DNA of 64,000 nt, taken from contig JAECYW010000013.1 in NCBI GenBank assembly GCA_023014335.1, positions 930,001 to 994,000 on the forward strand. The letters are read 5' to 3'. The translations under genes and the position numbers were made by a program. Source of the stretch: Galerina marginata (lineage: Eukaryota > Basidiomycota > Agaricomycetes > Agaricales > Galerinaceae). Below the pieces are notes generated by a model, which saw nothing but the letters and a program-made list of their open reading frames with translations, was not told the origin of the DNA and did not search any database. Shown here piece by piece: positions 30,657-42,781 of this stretch (its first letter is position 1; every line of letters begins with the position of its first letter).

Positions 30657-33600
30657 ATGTCCTCCTTCCTAAACAATATATGGGCACGGTCCCCCCTTTC
30701 TGCTTCATTTTCTCAGTCTTCTACAAATTATGTCCCCGTCTCGCCGTCCAAACCTCTCATGGACGACTTGAAGGAACTTCCCCACGATAGCCCAGTGTCA
30801 GAGAAATGTGAGCTACGCGTGGAGGGTATGACGTGCGGGTCCTGTGTAGAGGTAGGCACTTTCTTGGCGACTCGTGATGGTTTATTCACAAACTACATTT
30901 AGGCTATCGAAGGCATGCTGAGGGATCAGAAGGGCATTCATTCAATCAAGGTCGCTCTACTGGCGGAGCGGGCAGTTGTTGAATACGATCCTGCTCAATG
31001 GACCGTAGACAAGCTCGTTAACGTACGTTTGTCTATGAGATTTCATCTTGCTATTATTCTGAACTATTGGTTATGCAGGAAATATCTGATATTGGCTTTG
31101 ATGCTTCGTTCCTTCCACCCATTCGAGAAGATGTCGTCCAACTCCGAATATATGGCATGACATGCTCATCATGTACGAATACAGTCGAAGCTGGTCTATC
31201 GGCTGTACCAGGCATCACAAGCGTCTCCATCTCATTGGCCACAGAAACATGTACCGTCGACTTTGACCGTTCCATCGTCACACCCCGAGAGATGGTCGAA
31301 CACATTGAAGATATGGGTTTCAACGCCATGCTCTCCGATCAACAGGATGCCACCCAACTCCAATCCCTTACCCGAATGAAAGAAGTCCTTGAATGGCGGT
31401 ACCGGTTTTTCTGGAGCTTGGCTTTTGCCATCCCCGTATTCTTCCTCCATATGATTGGTCCAAGGATTCCGGGAGTCAATGGTTTTATCGCACTCCGCCT
31501 TTTCAACTCCGTTTACTTCGGAGATGTGCTCTCTTGGATTATCACCACACCCGCTCAATTCTGGATTGGTGGTAGGTTCTACGAGAATGCTTATAAATCC
31601 CTCAAACATGGCTCGGCGACAATGGACGTCCTCATTGTGTTGGGCACGTCAGCTGCTTATTTTTACTCAGTGTTTAGCATGATCGCCGCCATGTTTAATT
31701 CATCGCCCGACTTCCGCCCACACCTCTTTTTTGAGACCAGCACCATGCTATTTATGTTTGTTTCCCTCGGCCGTTACTTGGAAAATAAGGCGAAAGGAAA
31801 GACCACCGCTGCCCTTACAGATTTGATGTCCCTCGCGCCCTCCATGGCTACCATTTACACCGATGCGCCGGCCTGCACTCAGGAGAAGAGAATTGCAACT
31901 GAACTTGTCGAGGTTGGAGACATAGCCAAGATCGTCCCAGGTGACAAGGTGCCTGCCGATGGCAACGTTGTCAAAGGCTCCTCCAGCGTGGATGAAAGTG
32001 CTATCACAGGTGAGGCTCTTCCCGTCACCAAAGTCGTCGGAGACTCCGTCATTGGGGGCACGGTCAACGGCCTAGGCACATTCGACATGGTCGTCACGCG
32101 CGCCGGGAAGGACACAGCCCTTTCCCAGATCGTGCGCCTCGTCGAGGACGCTCAGACGTCCAAGGCGCCCATTCAGGCGTTCGCAGATAGGCTCGCCGGC
32201 AAATTTGTGCCCACCGTCATCAGCCTGGCAGGTCTGACCCTGCTCGTATGGCTTCTCCTTAGCGCCTTCGTCGACGACGAGCACCTGCCGGCTATGTTCC
32301 ACTCGCACGGGACGAGCAAGCTCGCAGTGTGCATCCAGATGTGCATCAGCGTCATCGTCATCGCGTGTCCCTGTGCGCTTGGGCTGGCGACGCCGACAGC
32401 TATCATGGTCGGCACAGGCATCGGCGCGCAGAACGGTATCCTCATAAAAGGCGGCCGGGCGCTTGAGGCTAGCAAGAGCATCAAGCGGGTCGTTGTGGAC
32501 AAGACAGGCACGGTGACAGTTGGCAAGCTTACGGTGATGGGCATGCACTGGGTGCCCGCGCCTGGGCTGATGGTCAACAATGAGCTGTATGCTGGAGACA
32601 CGGGCCTTGATGGTTTGTGCGCCGATGGTGTCACTGGACGTAAGGAAATCGTGGCCATGGTCAGCGCTACTGAGGCGAGGTCCGAGCATCCTCTTGCGAA
32701 AGCAATTGCAACTTATGGCAAAGAGCTTTTGGGTACTTCTGGTCCACAGGCTACGGTGGAGGAGTTCGAGAGCACCACCGGGCAGGGCGTGAAGGCCAAG
32801 ATCAGGTGTCAAGGCAAGATGCACACCTTGCTCGTCGGCAGCGCACGGTTTGTCACGCAGACCGGGATGGGAAGCTTGCTGGATGGGGACAGTGGGCACG
32901 CTTACATCCCCTCCTCACTCGCATCCTACGAGGCCCAGGAAACAGCGACTGGCCGGACTATCATTTTCGTGTCCCTACTCTCGGGGTCAGTATCAGGTAA
33001 AGGCTCCGCTCAACCCCAGCCACTACTGGCTGTTTCTCTGGCGGACGCACCGAAGCCATCAAGTCGGTATGCGGTGCAGGCGCTGGAAAGGATGGGTATC
33101 GAGGTTAATATGATGACGGGTGATGGAAAGGCGACAGCGATCGCAATTGCCAAGCAAGTAGGCATCCGGCCTGAAGGTGTATGGGCAGACATGAGCCCCA
33201 AGGGAAAGGCGGCGATGGTGACGGAGCTGATGGAGAAGCACGGTGGAGGTGTTGCGATGGTTTGTTTAATTTTTACTTGTTGTTCCTTTCTTTGATGCTG
33301 ATAATCTATCCCTCAAAAAATAGGTTGGAGATGGGATTAACGACTCTCCTGCTCTCGTAGCCGCCACAGTGGGCATCGCACTCTCCTCCGGAACGTCCGT
33401 AGCCATCGAAGCAGCCGATATCGTCCTCATGCGGTCCGACCTGCTGGACGTCGTCGCAGCCCTCCACCTGTCACGCAAAATATTTTCTGTCATTCGGCGC
33501 AACCTCGTCTGGGCGTGTATCTACAACATCATCGGCATCCCGCTCGCCATGGGCTTCTTCCTTCCCTTCGGGTTGTACATGCACCCCATGCTCGCCGGCG

Positions 33601-33923
33601 CGGCTATGGCATTCTCGTCTGTCAGTGTCGTCTGCTCGTCGCTGACGCTCAAGTGGTGGACGAGGCCTCTGGACAGCCTTATGCCGGAGGATAGGGTTAG
33701 GCTGGGCAGAGGCGTGGCCCTCGCTGCGACGCCGAGTGGGCTTGTTCCGGATAGCGGCGCTGGCTGGACGGGTATGTTCTTGGACAGTGCGGCGAGTGTG
33801 CTGGACAGTGCACGGGTGAGGGCGTTTGGTGGCATGTTTAGTGCTGGTGGGCGACAGCCGGAGTATGGGTACAGCCAGCTTCCTGTCGAGATGGACCAAC
33901 GAGCGGAGAGTAGTGCGGTTTGA
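30657..33923 (+). CDS. CCC2: Copper-transporting P1B-type ATPase Ccc2
   Basis: Golgi copper pump that loads copper onto secreted multicopper oxidases such as ferroxidases and laccases. Four exons (30657-30851, 30903-31022, 31079-33259, 33324-33923) give 1031 residues in one intact frame. Two N-terminal heavy-metal domains carry GMTCGSC (about residue 60) and GMTCSSC (about residue 130). Membrane helices follow, with the actuator motif [10 protein letters not shown], the copper-translocating CPC motif in [15 protein letters not shown], the phosphorylation site [10 protein letters not shown], the SEHPLAKAI nucleotide-domain motif, and the hinge [11 protein letters not shown] split by intron 3. 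The C-terminal helices include [11 protein letters not shown]. Two rather than one or three metal-binding domains is common in fungi. The frame has TTG at 30597 but the first ATG is at 30657. Confidence 0.97.
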
Positions 33924-34400
33924 TTTATTGACTGATCGAATGAAATTGTACGACTATGTGTTGTTGAAAGCCTCCTTCGTTCCTATGCCTTCTTGGCACC
34001 ACCATTATCCCACTCCTTACTCTTTCCGAGTCCCTTTGTACATTTTGTACTCAACGTGTCCGCCTTTGATTTTCCCGTTGGATTTATGTCACTGGCATAT
34101 CACATTGTACTCTTTCTTGGATATGTTATTGCGTACACTATTATTTATTTAGGATCCGTTTTTACCTGTAGTAATTAGAAGTATGTCGTAGATGCTATCC
34201 AATGAGTCGGACTTGGATGACATCCACCTCAGCAAAGCATTTCTGGAGCTGCAGAAACCCGTGCTGACTTTCAAGCTACAAAGAAAGTTAGAAATTCACA
34301 AATGGATTCACGAGTGATGTCTTCCTGACACCCCTTTGAGCCAAAGACGATAGGTGTTTAGACGCCATCACAAATCTGGATACCCCACACACTTTGTTCG
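33924..34400. other. Intergenic spacer
   Basis: 477 bp between the Ccc2 stop and the next gene on the same strand; presumed 3' untranslated region then promoter. Short frames only. Confidence 0.45.
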
Positions 34401-35599
34401 ATGGGATCGAACAGAGTCGGCAGCGTGTTTCTAGGCGACATCCAGCGCCATCGGCATCTCTCCTCTTCGACACATAGCAGCGGCAGCCCGCCTTCTTCCC
34501 CACCACCCACATCCGGCGGGAGCAACTCGATCGCAGGGGTTTTTTCTTTCTCTCAAACACACACCTTGGCTTCTACCTCTGAGGACATTGATAATATCGA
34601 CATGGACAGCAGCCACGGCGCTAGTGATGGTGCGAAACAGCATGTACAGAACCTTGGTGGTGACCACCCGGCTTCCCGTTCTGCCCCTGGCAAGGTCGAT
34701 CCTGTGCTTGCGCTGGAGCTCAGACTGCGATGGCTGGAGGCACTGATATTGGGCATGAAGCAGGATGGAGGGAAGGGGAAAGAGAAGGAACTGGAGTACG
34801 CGGGTATCGGTTCTGCCAATTTGAAGCATGGAGAGACCTTGACGCGCCTTGCGGAGACGGTGCAGACGAAGCTAGATAAAGCTGTGGAGGGAAATGAGGG
34901 ATTGAGGAGGTTCATGGATAATTGTGCGTTGTACGTTTTGCTGTCCTTGCTGCGATCTCTTCAAAGCTTTCGACTGTTCTTTTTCCCTTCCACAAATAAA
35001 TTTTATCTATTCATGCTCACGAGGCCAAACTACAGACAATCAAAATGCGCATCTTTTGACGCCGTCTTTTGCTTTGTCTGGTATACTTCCTGATCCTCCA
35101 GCATATGATAATATGAGTGCAGAAGAAATCAACGCGCTTTTGGCGGAAATGGAGCCTGATATACGCGCCGCCGACCGGGATATGCTCGAGATTGATGCTT
35201 TGGAGAAGAAAGGTGTCACTGGAGCCGGAAATCTTCCTGGTAAGCTCTCGGTATCTTCGATCTCGGCTGAGGAGCTTACAGTGAATTACCTTGGAATATT
35301 AGACTACGAAAACTTGGAACCTCGCCTCAAGGCCGTACTTGAGGGACACGAGGAAAACGCGAAGCTCGCTGCGTCACTCGAAATTCGAATATCTGCGCTT
35401 GTCGAGCGACATGCGACATATGTACGTCCAATGCCTGTCTTGTCGACCTTGTGCAGAAGTGGTTGATGGATAAATTAAACAGGTCGACACACTGTCCGAA
35501 TTATTCGTGGCTTGGGACGACACCCTCTCAGAGGCGGAAGATAAGGTAGCTCGTATGGAAAGGGAGAGAGCAGAGCGCCTCCGCTTGGGTTTCGAGTGA
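34401..35599 (+). CDS. Probable dynactin p24 subunit (Ldb18/DCTN3-like)
   Basis: Three exons (34401-34923, 35036-35421, 35483-35599) join in frame to 341 residues. The N-terminal third is Ser/Pro-rich and disordered. Then come helical, coiled-coil segments: LALELRLRWLEALILG (about residue 97), TLTRLAETVQTKLDKAVEG, and a last helix VERHATYVDTLSELFVAWDDTL with a charged end. The opening L-x-x-R-x-x-x-LE-x-x-x-L-G and the final F-x-x-WD in a coiled coil recall the small dynactin shoulder subunit p24. If right, it helps anchor the dynactin shoulder on the Arp1 filament and so takes part in dynein-driven nuclear and vesicle movement. The match is by pattern only. An in-frame ATG at 34602 would remove most of the disordered start and bring the length nearer to the family's. 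Confidence 0.6.
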
Positions 35600-35850
35600 T
35601 CTTTCTTTCATTCTTATTTCTTCCGTTTTTTGGGTTTATTTCGAACAATAATGATATGTCCTTTGTCTGGCCAGTCGTAATACCCTCGTCCTCACCTCGA
35701 CATTGACCATTGATACGACAGAGCTTAGCTATAGGGAATTTGTATATCGTATGATAGAGCGAGCACCTTTGCACAGCCAGCTATATTAGGTTTTGCACGC
35801 CGACCTGGTTCAGGGGCAGTGCCCTCGTTCTCTCTTTACCCGTTACCATC

Positions 35851-36521
35851 ATGTTGTCGCCTCGCGAAACCGAACATCTACTCCGAGGCTACTTGGGGGT
35901 CGTTATCGTTGCCAGTTTTCGCGCGTTATACATCTTTTCTTGGAGGAAAGGCCGCATCAGGCGGAACGACACCGCCACCCCAGAAAGCGCCGAATCGGCG
36001 GAATCGCAGCCTTTACTACCGACTGCAACGGCGGTTCCCCATGCTGCACTTTCAACCTCCCAGAAGTGGTTCTGTTGTCTCGCCGCAATATCCTACATGG
36101 CGGAAACTGCCTATGGTGTGTCATGATTGAGGGTTTACTATTTCGAGAGTCGAGGCGATTTGGTTAATGTGAACATGAAGTGACAAGGAAGACGATTGAA
36201 GAATACCAAGGACGCGTGCTATATGATGGAAGATTCATGATGGCCAGAGGGGGGATGTTTCTTCTCGGGGTATGCTTATTGGAGTCCACTTTTTCGTTAA
36301 GCGCTCATGACACCTCGTAGGCCCTTGCCATCGTACATACCATACAAGCAAATTCTGCGATACCCAAGATGAGGCTGAGGGCAGACGCAGTTGCCCTCAT
36401 CACCGCTCCTTTTGTTATGGAACTTCTGTGGACTCCAGCTGCTGACTTTCCAACAAGGGGGGCACTGGACTTCATACTTGCGCCTGCCTTTGGTTGGGCT
36501 TGTTATCGCGTAGCTCGTTAG
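35851..36521 (+). CDS. Small multi-pass membrane protein, unknown function
   Basis: Three exons (35851-36115, 36181-36269, 36321-36521) join without a break to 184 residues. I see about four hydrophobic segments: YLGVVIVASFRALYIF near residue 14, WFCCLAAISYMAE near 75, MFLLGALAIVHTIQA near 110, and FILAPAFGWACYRVA at the C-terminus. A polar Ser/Glu-rich loop (about residues 40-65) separates the first two. Intron sizes and signals are typical, which supports a real gene. I do not recognise the family. It ends four residues after the last hydrophobic stretch. Confidence 0.65.
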
Positions 36522-37116
36522 ATTTTAATAATCTCTAGGTATACCATAATTCGTATGACTTTTGTAGAGTAACAAATAATGCGGAGGAATCATAGTGGCG
36601 GCCTCCAAGGGAGGGCAATAATTTATGGTCAAAGAGAGAAAGCTCTCACCGCAATTCTCATAAGGTCCCTGAGCGCCAGAGAATGCCTACTTTGGTCTCC
36701 ATGGAGCAGTAAGTATTTTATTTTGACGATATGTAAGGTATGTGAGGTACACTTGTATCAATTGAGAGTATAGGACTTTTATTAAGTTCTGAAACGATTC
36801 AAAACAGTGCAGCCGTTGTAATGAATTTCAGTAAGTAGATGGTGAGGGTATTCCAATTTCGAAAATCTCTTCCTTCGTGAGTTGTCACTGTATTAACCTG
36901 TCACTGTCAATGAATGTAGATGTTGGGTTTAGGCGCCTGATAGCAGGTAGAATATGGCACAATGTACCCCAGCTAAACATGGACGGCTTGATAAAGCATC
37001 GAAGTAGTCCGGTGAGCCCATCTTGAACGGCAGTGCACCAAGAGAAATATATACAGGAGCTGCGGCAACGAAGCCAAAGAACAGAGGAAGAGGACAAGAC
37101 AGTAACCATGAGGCCG
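36522..37116. other. Convergent spacer
   Basis: 595 bp between the membrane-protein stop (+) and the BCS1-like stop (-). No gene seen; should contain both 3' untranslated regions. Confidence 0.5.
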
Positions 37117-39201
37117 TTAGGTCTCTGGGGTTTCGACCTTGGACTCTTTGGTTTTTTCCTCGGTGGCAGGCACAGGAAACACTGGGGCAGTCTTAACCCG
37201 TTTTGCGATCTCGGCGCGTTCCTTCTCTACCCATGCAGGGGCTCCTGAAATCGCATCGTATGGGCGGGTTTTGTAACCCATGAGATATCCTTGAAGTGAA
37301 GCCATGGAGAATTCGCGCTCAGGAATTGCATGGGCAAATTTAGCGGCGAGGGATGCGACCTGAGAGGCAGAGAGCTTGGGTGCCCGATCTCGATGAGTGT
37401 GTCCAGAGAAGCTGACGGGTTCAGGATTCGGGATAGTAGTAGCGCCATCAGAGGAGGTAGGCGATGGGGGAGTTGGGCACGGGTCCTTTTCGTTCGCGGA
37501 TGAATAACCGGAATCATCGCTCGATGCGCCTTTTTCGGTTGTTTTCGATTGTTCCATGGCTTCGGAATCGGGAAGGTAGAAGCATCGGTAAAGTTCGCTG
37601 GCCTGGTACTTGCTAGCCAGCTTGAAGTTGATGTGGATGTCCATGCGTCCCGGGCGGCACAGGGCTGGGTCGAGAGAGCTGTACTTGTTGGTGGTGGCGA
37701 AAAGGATACGGCCCTCTTGGGCACCCACACCATCAAGTGCATTGAGGAGGCCACTAAGACTGACTCTACTGGTGGTTGAGCCTGCTTGATCACCTTTTCC
37801 TTCTTTCTGGGCAGCCTGGTCGTCTTCCTTCTCTAGATCACGTTTCAGGGTTTGGCTGAAAGCAGCGTCGATATCCTCCATAAGGGCAATGCATCTTTCT
37901 AGAATCGGGTATCAGAATTACCTCTTGGGGTTGATGTAATAACAACTCTTACCAGGAAGGTCAGAAATAAGTTCACTGAGGGCGGTGTCATCTAGACCAG
38001 AACGAGAGAGGGAGATAATGTAAACGTCGAGGCCAAGCTCTCCTGCCAAACTGTGGATGATACTGGTCTTGCCAGAGCCAGGTGCGCCATACTGAACAAG
38101 AATATTAACTGTCAGACGATACTTCACGAAAGAAAAGAGAAGAAACGTACCAAGAGATAACCACGACGGAAGGGAATACCGCGGGCGGAGTACCAGGCCT
38201 TACTAGCCAAGAAGTCGCGGGCATCGTCGACGAGCAAATCCTTGATTCCAGGGTCCAAGACAATGGAAGTTAATGGGCGTTTGGGACGAGAAGCAACATG
38301 ATGCCAATTGTTGTGAGAGTCGGACGTATAGATGGAAATCGTGTTTTCCTGCGCAGCCAGGTAGGCCTTCTTGGCCTCAATGAGGAGTTCATTCAGAATG
38401 CGATGGTCCATGGAAAAGATGCTAGTGTAAAGGGTAACAAAAATCAATCACTTAAAATATTCGACCGAGATATAAGGTTACTCACCAAAGCTCAAGGATT
38501 TCCTCGCGGGCATTGTAATAACCCGTCGCTTGCCTGACACTTCGGGTGGCTCGGACCCAGCGTCCTTTGTACCAAAAAGAGTGAACAGAGTTCTGAGAAG
38601 GGAGGAATGCAAGCTGCCGTTTTCCAGTGGCAAGGGAGCTGGTGTCTTCCTCTTCCCCCTCGATCAAAACTGCAGTGGATTCAAGGCCAAAGGAACGAGT
38701 GCTAATTTGAACATCTCGGGCTCGTTCTGCATGAGAAATTAATATCAGATGGTCAATCTTTTATCGATACAGACGAGTGGCTCACTCCAAGAGGGTTTCT
38801 GGGATAGCCAAACCATCACCCAGTCTAATGACGAAAATGAATCCTTTAGTATTTGCTTTTGAATGGAAGAATGATATCTTGAACATACCAAAACTAGAAT
38901 CATCCTCCACAAAGTGGGCAGTGATGAAGAAGGAATTATAAAGCTTATAGTAAAGATATATACCCAAGCGCCGGAAAGTCTCCAGAACGCTCCCATAGAC
39001 GATTAGTTTAAGCCAGTCCCACAGGGCCGAAGAAGAAAGGAAAAAGCCGATTACTGAAGTGATATCGTTTGGCAGCGTCGACTGGGTTTTAGGAGTGGTG
39101 ACATTTGCAGAAGTGTTAGCGCATCCAGACCCATCAGGCTGATTCAAGCCAATAGAAAGGGCAGAGAAAACCTGCTGAGCAAGGAGAAGTGGAGTGGCCA
39201 T
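37117..39201 (-). CDS. BCS1-like AAA ATPase
   Basis: Membrane-anchored AAA protein. Bcs1 itself sits in the mitochondrial inner membrane and places the Rieske protein into complex III. The product is about 600 residues. An N-terminal hydrophobic segment (DWLKLIVYGSVLETF) precedes the BCS1-N domain, with a VHSFWYKGRW-type strand, RILNELLIEAKKAYLA, and a TSIVLDPGIKDLLVDDARDF linker. The AAA core has Walker A YGAPGSGKTS, Walker B CIALMEDIDAAF, sensor-1 ILFATTNKY and arginine-finger region CRPGRMDIHI. A Ser/Pro-rich insert of about 60 residues interrupts the C-terminal helical part before FSMASLQGYLMGYK. Basidiomycetes have several BCS1-like paralogues; this insert and the diverged N-terminus suggest a paralogue rather than the orthologue. 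A TATA element lies about 65 bp upstream of the ATG. Confidence 0.88.
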
Positions 39202-39263
39202 TGTCTGGAGCAAGTCCAAGACGTGGGGGGTTGAAAAAAAACGATACCTCCAGAATTTCGACC

Positions 39264-39270
39264 TATATAA
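39264..39270 (-). promoter_or_regulatory. TATA box of the BCS1-like gene
   Basis: TTATATAGG on the minus strand about 65 bp upstream of the ATG at 39201. Called on sequence and spacing. Confidence 0.5.
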
Positions 39271-39610
39271 CCCAACCCTGTTTCAAACACCGACCCTCAA
39301 CGAGGCGTCGGGTAATTTGAAATCTCGAAAGGTCATTTTCGAGTCAGGCGGTACGAGGGTCCGAGAAAATGACTCACCGGGGTGAATCCTGGTGAATCAT
39401 AGCCACGAGTTAAAGCTAAACGGAAGCAGAATTCAAGCGGCTCTAGACGACGACAACACCCACAAGCGCGCACACCGCCACATACGAATATGTCATGAAC
39501 GTGGGAAACGGAATGCCAACCAACAACACAGCACCGACGGGGGCGAGAAAACGATTCATAGCAATCACCACGAAAACAAGTTCTCTGCGACACAAACATA
39601 GCCAGATAGA

Positions 39611-40538
39611 ATGCATGATGGCCCCAAGGCGTCTCTTGACCTTACCCATGTACTTTGTAAGCTCCTAGTCCGAAATTACAGGCTATTAGCGTATATCCTC
39701 ATCCCATTTTAGACGATGATTCGTCATATTTCTCACTCGCACTGGCACTGGTGACGTTGAGTCCAATCCTATTAATGGTAAGAAAAAGGTCTAGCAATGT
39801 ATTTCGAGTAATTGAATGCAATTTAGGCATCGTATGCAGCGTTAGCAGTCCAGACACGCGAATTTATTATAATTGTTATGTGGGCAGGCCAGCTCTTCGG
39901 AGAGCTTCTCAACTGGATCATAAAGCGTATTATCAAACAGGATAGGCCCCTTCGTGCGTCTTTCAGCATTTTTACATGACGAAGAACTGACTTATGTGGC
40001 CACAGAAAGCATTGGAAACGGATATGGGTTTCCTTCGTCTCACAGCCAGTACATGGCTTATTTTGCCACTTTCTTGATGTGCCATTTGTATTTCAGACAT
40101 AGATTTTCCTCTACAGGATACGTTGCTGTTGATTTTCTGTGGCGTATGTTGGTGTACGCTGCTCTTCTGGGATGGACGGGACTGGTAGCCTATTCAAGGT
40201 ACGCAAGCCGGCATTACATCGATAAACTCAAACCTACTTTTGTAATAAATAGGTATTATCTTGGATATCATAATGGACACCAAATATTTTGGGGGTTGGC
40301 CATTGGTGCTGGCCTGGGAATTCCTTTGTACATCCTGACCGAAGCCATCCCAACTCGATACCCGACCTCGTCATTAGGACAAGCCAAGGCAATGGTCCTT
40401 AACAATCCTATCGTCGTATGGTTTCAAATCCGAGATGGTTGGGCTGTTTGGGCTGACGGTGGGCGAGAAGACGAATGGCGCCGGTGGAGAAAGGAATGGA
40501 TGTTGCAACAGAACACCCAGAAGGCAAAAACAAAGTAA
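39611..40538 (+). CDS. CAX4: Dolichyl-diphosphatase
   Basis: ER membrane PAP2-type phosphatase that recycles dolichyl diphosphate to dolichyl phosphate for N-glycosylation and mannosylation. Five exons are inferred: 39611-39656, 39713-39777, from 39827, then from about 40007, and a last one after a 53-nt intron near 40200. The start MHDGPKASLDLTHVLYDDDS matches the family's LxxThVxYDxxD opening, written here in pieces. The three phosphatase motifs are KQDRPL, GYGFPSSHSQY, and SRYYLGYHNGHQ, the last split by an intron. Four to five hydrophobic helices surround them. About 240 residues, the usual size. Together with PMT4 in this window it serves the dolichol cycle, but the two are 27 kb apart. 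Confidence 0.93.
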
Positions 40539-40772
40539 TTGCTGTGAAACTACCCCGAAATCATAGACAGAAGTATACGTAGTGATTATGTGTACTTGAC
40601 TGGAAACGACAAGTAGAACTGGTCCTCAGCGTTTGTGAGATCTTATCTGATATCCCCGATCACCGGCTAAGAGATCGAAAAAGCGGAAGCACCGGAGTGT
40701 TTGCAACGCCACACTCCCCAAAGTTAATTCATCATGATATCCGAGTCGATATAGGTTAAAAGGCATCTCCTA

Positions 40773-42050
40773 ATGTTGTTCTTCCCAGTCTCTCGATCTC
40801 TATCTCATCATCTATCGAGGGCGATTACAACGAGAATTTCGTCTCACAGGCAGCTCACAAGCCAGGTCACTAGACCACTGAGGACGCGTAGTTTTTCCTC
40901 CACCAGAAGCATCATGGCATCCAACCTGCTGGGATTACCTCCATCTCGAATTCCCATTTTCACTACTGTAGCGGCTTACCGAGAATGGAGGAAGGGCGCG
41001 TTCGATGCAGGAAAATCAGTTGGATACGTACCGACGATGGGCGCACTACATGAGGGACATCTCTCTCTCGGTTCGTCATAATGGAGTTTGGCTATGGCTT
41101 TAAAGCGTGCTTAGTGTCGATCTTAACTACAGTGAGAAGATCTCTAGCAGAGAACGATCTCACTGTTATATCCATCTTTGTGAACCCTGCCCAGTTCGCA
41201 CCGCATGAAGACCTTGCGACTTATCCTCGCACCCTCCCAAGGGATCTTGAACTTCTCGAAGCGGAGGAAATAGCACCCAGTTCATCCCTGTCCTCCGGCC
41301 TGCGTACGCCATCTGCGGTGTTCTTACCGACGGTGTCGGAGATGTATCCCTCCGGCATCGTTCAAAATGTGGCGGAACAAAAAGGCACCTTTGTCGAAGT
41401 AAAAGGATATGGACACCAGATGGAGGGCGTAAGCAGGCCAACTTTCTTCCGGGGCGTCGCCACCGTCGTAACCAAATTATTCAACGCCATTCAAGTTGTT
41501 TCATCTTCATTCCAGGAAATAGCACGTTCACTCACATCCCTCCTAATAGCCCACAAATGCATATTTTGGACAAAAAGATATTCAGCAGGCATTGCTGCTC
41601 AAACGGATGTGCCGGGATTTGTTGCTTTCTCACCCGGAGCCATCTAATCTACACATTATTCCGACCACTCGAGATTCATCCGATGGATTGGCGCTCTCGT
41701 CAAGGAATGCCTACCTCAGCGCCGACGGACGCAAAGTTGCGCCCACCCTGCGCCAGGCTCTCCAAGCAGCGGAGACTGCCTGGAATTTGGGGTTCTCAAA
41801 AAGTGTTTGCATCGCAGCGGCTACATCCGTGGTAGACTTTCGAAAAACCCAAGCCCAATCCGAAGGCTTGGACGTCAACATGAAGCTTGATTACCTAGAA
41901 ATGAACGACGCAAACACTTTCGAGGAGCTCGGCCCCCAGCTGCGCAAAGATGACGTGGACTTCGTCATCCTGAGTGGCGCGCTGAATGTGGACAAAACCC
42001 GCCTGATAGATAATATTTTGCTAGGCAGCGCAGGGCAGGTCCTGGGATAA
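40773..42050 (+). CDS. PAN6: Pantothenate synthetase
   Basis: Joins pantoate and beta-alanine with ATP, the last step of vitamin B5 synthesis. Three exons (40773-41070, 41133-41494, 41550-42050) give 386 residues. The nucleotide-binding HxGH signature is in [14 protein letters not shown], followed by [14 protein letters not shown] [52 protein letters not shown] across intron 2, the [12 protein letters not shown] motif, and LDYLEMND. The first 47 residues are rich in Arg and Ser and lack acids, so they may target mitochondria; a second in-frame ATG (about 40914, MASNLLG) would give a cytosolic form. Two products by leaky scanning are possible but not shown. Confidence 0.95.
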
Positions 42051-42781
42051 CTCTTGTTTTTTTATAGAGTTATGAGACCGAAGAGGTCCCAAATCATCAC
42101 AATAGATACGGAGCATTCGATATAGGAAGAATCTATTCTCATGCATTGTGAGTTTACCGGTTGTCTGGATTGTTTACCACTGTAAACACCACTGTAAACA
42201 CCTCCTGAGGGCTCCATCATAGAGAGTTGTGAAGACATAAGCGCAGCAAACTGTGGAACTGCCCATCAGGAAACGACACGAGAGTTGAGAGTTGAGGGCT
42301 GTATGAGGGCTTTTGTGAATCGAATTCGAGCTTAGTTGTCGATTGTTCTTCGGCGGCGTAAGTAATAAACGATGGTACTTATGAAGCAGTATGGTCGAAG
42401 GTAATCGTGCAAATGTTCTTGTAAAAATCGTCTACTGGGCTAGTTTGCCCACAGATTAGTCGACGTCGGTCGAAAATAGCAACGTGGAAATAAGTAGACC
42501 TCCTAATGTGATTGAGGTACGTTGTACGGCACCAGCTCAAGGAATTTTCAAGAACCATTACGACGCCATGATTTCGAGAAATTAGGGGGTCGATCGAAAA
42601 TGAGCGTTGGGCAATGTCATGACCGTGAGGTTTCCCTGTGTCTGAAATTGAGATTTGGCTGCACATGAACTGTGGGTGGAAGTCTTTGAATGTAAGTGGT
42701 CCCTGTCATGTAGTGGAAAGACACGTCTGAAGAGTGGTGGGTTGGGGACCATGAGGTAGGATTCAGTAGGTACGCTGTGCC
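42051..42781. other. Convergent spacer
   Basis: 731 bp between the pantothenate synthetase stop (+) and the 7TM stop (-). Contains a short direct repeat CACTGTAAACAC at about 42180-42200. A minus-strand frame at 42379-42666 matches nothing known. Confidence 0.45.

Noticed and set aside
32072..32899. 275-codon frame on -, His/Arg-rich
   Set aside because: Antisense to the conserved catalytic region of the copper ATPase; no family resemblance.
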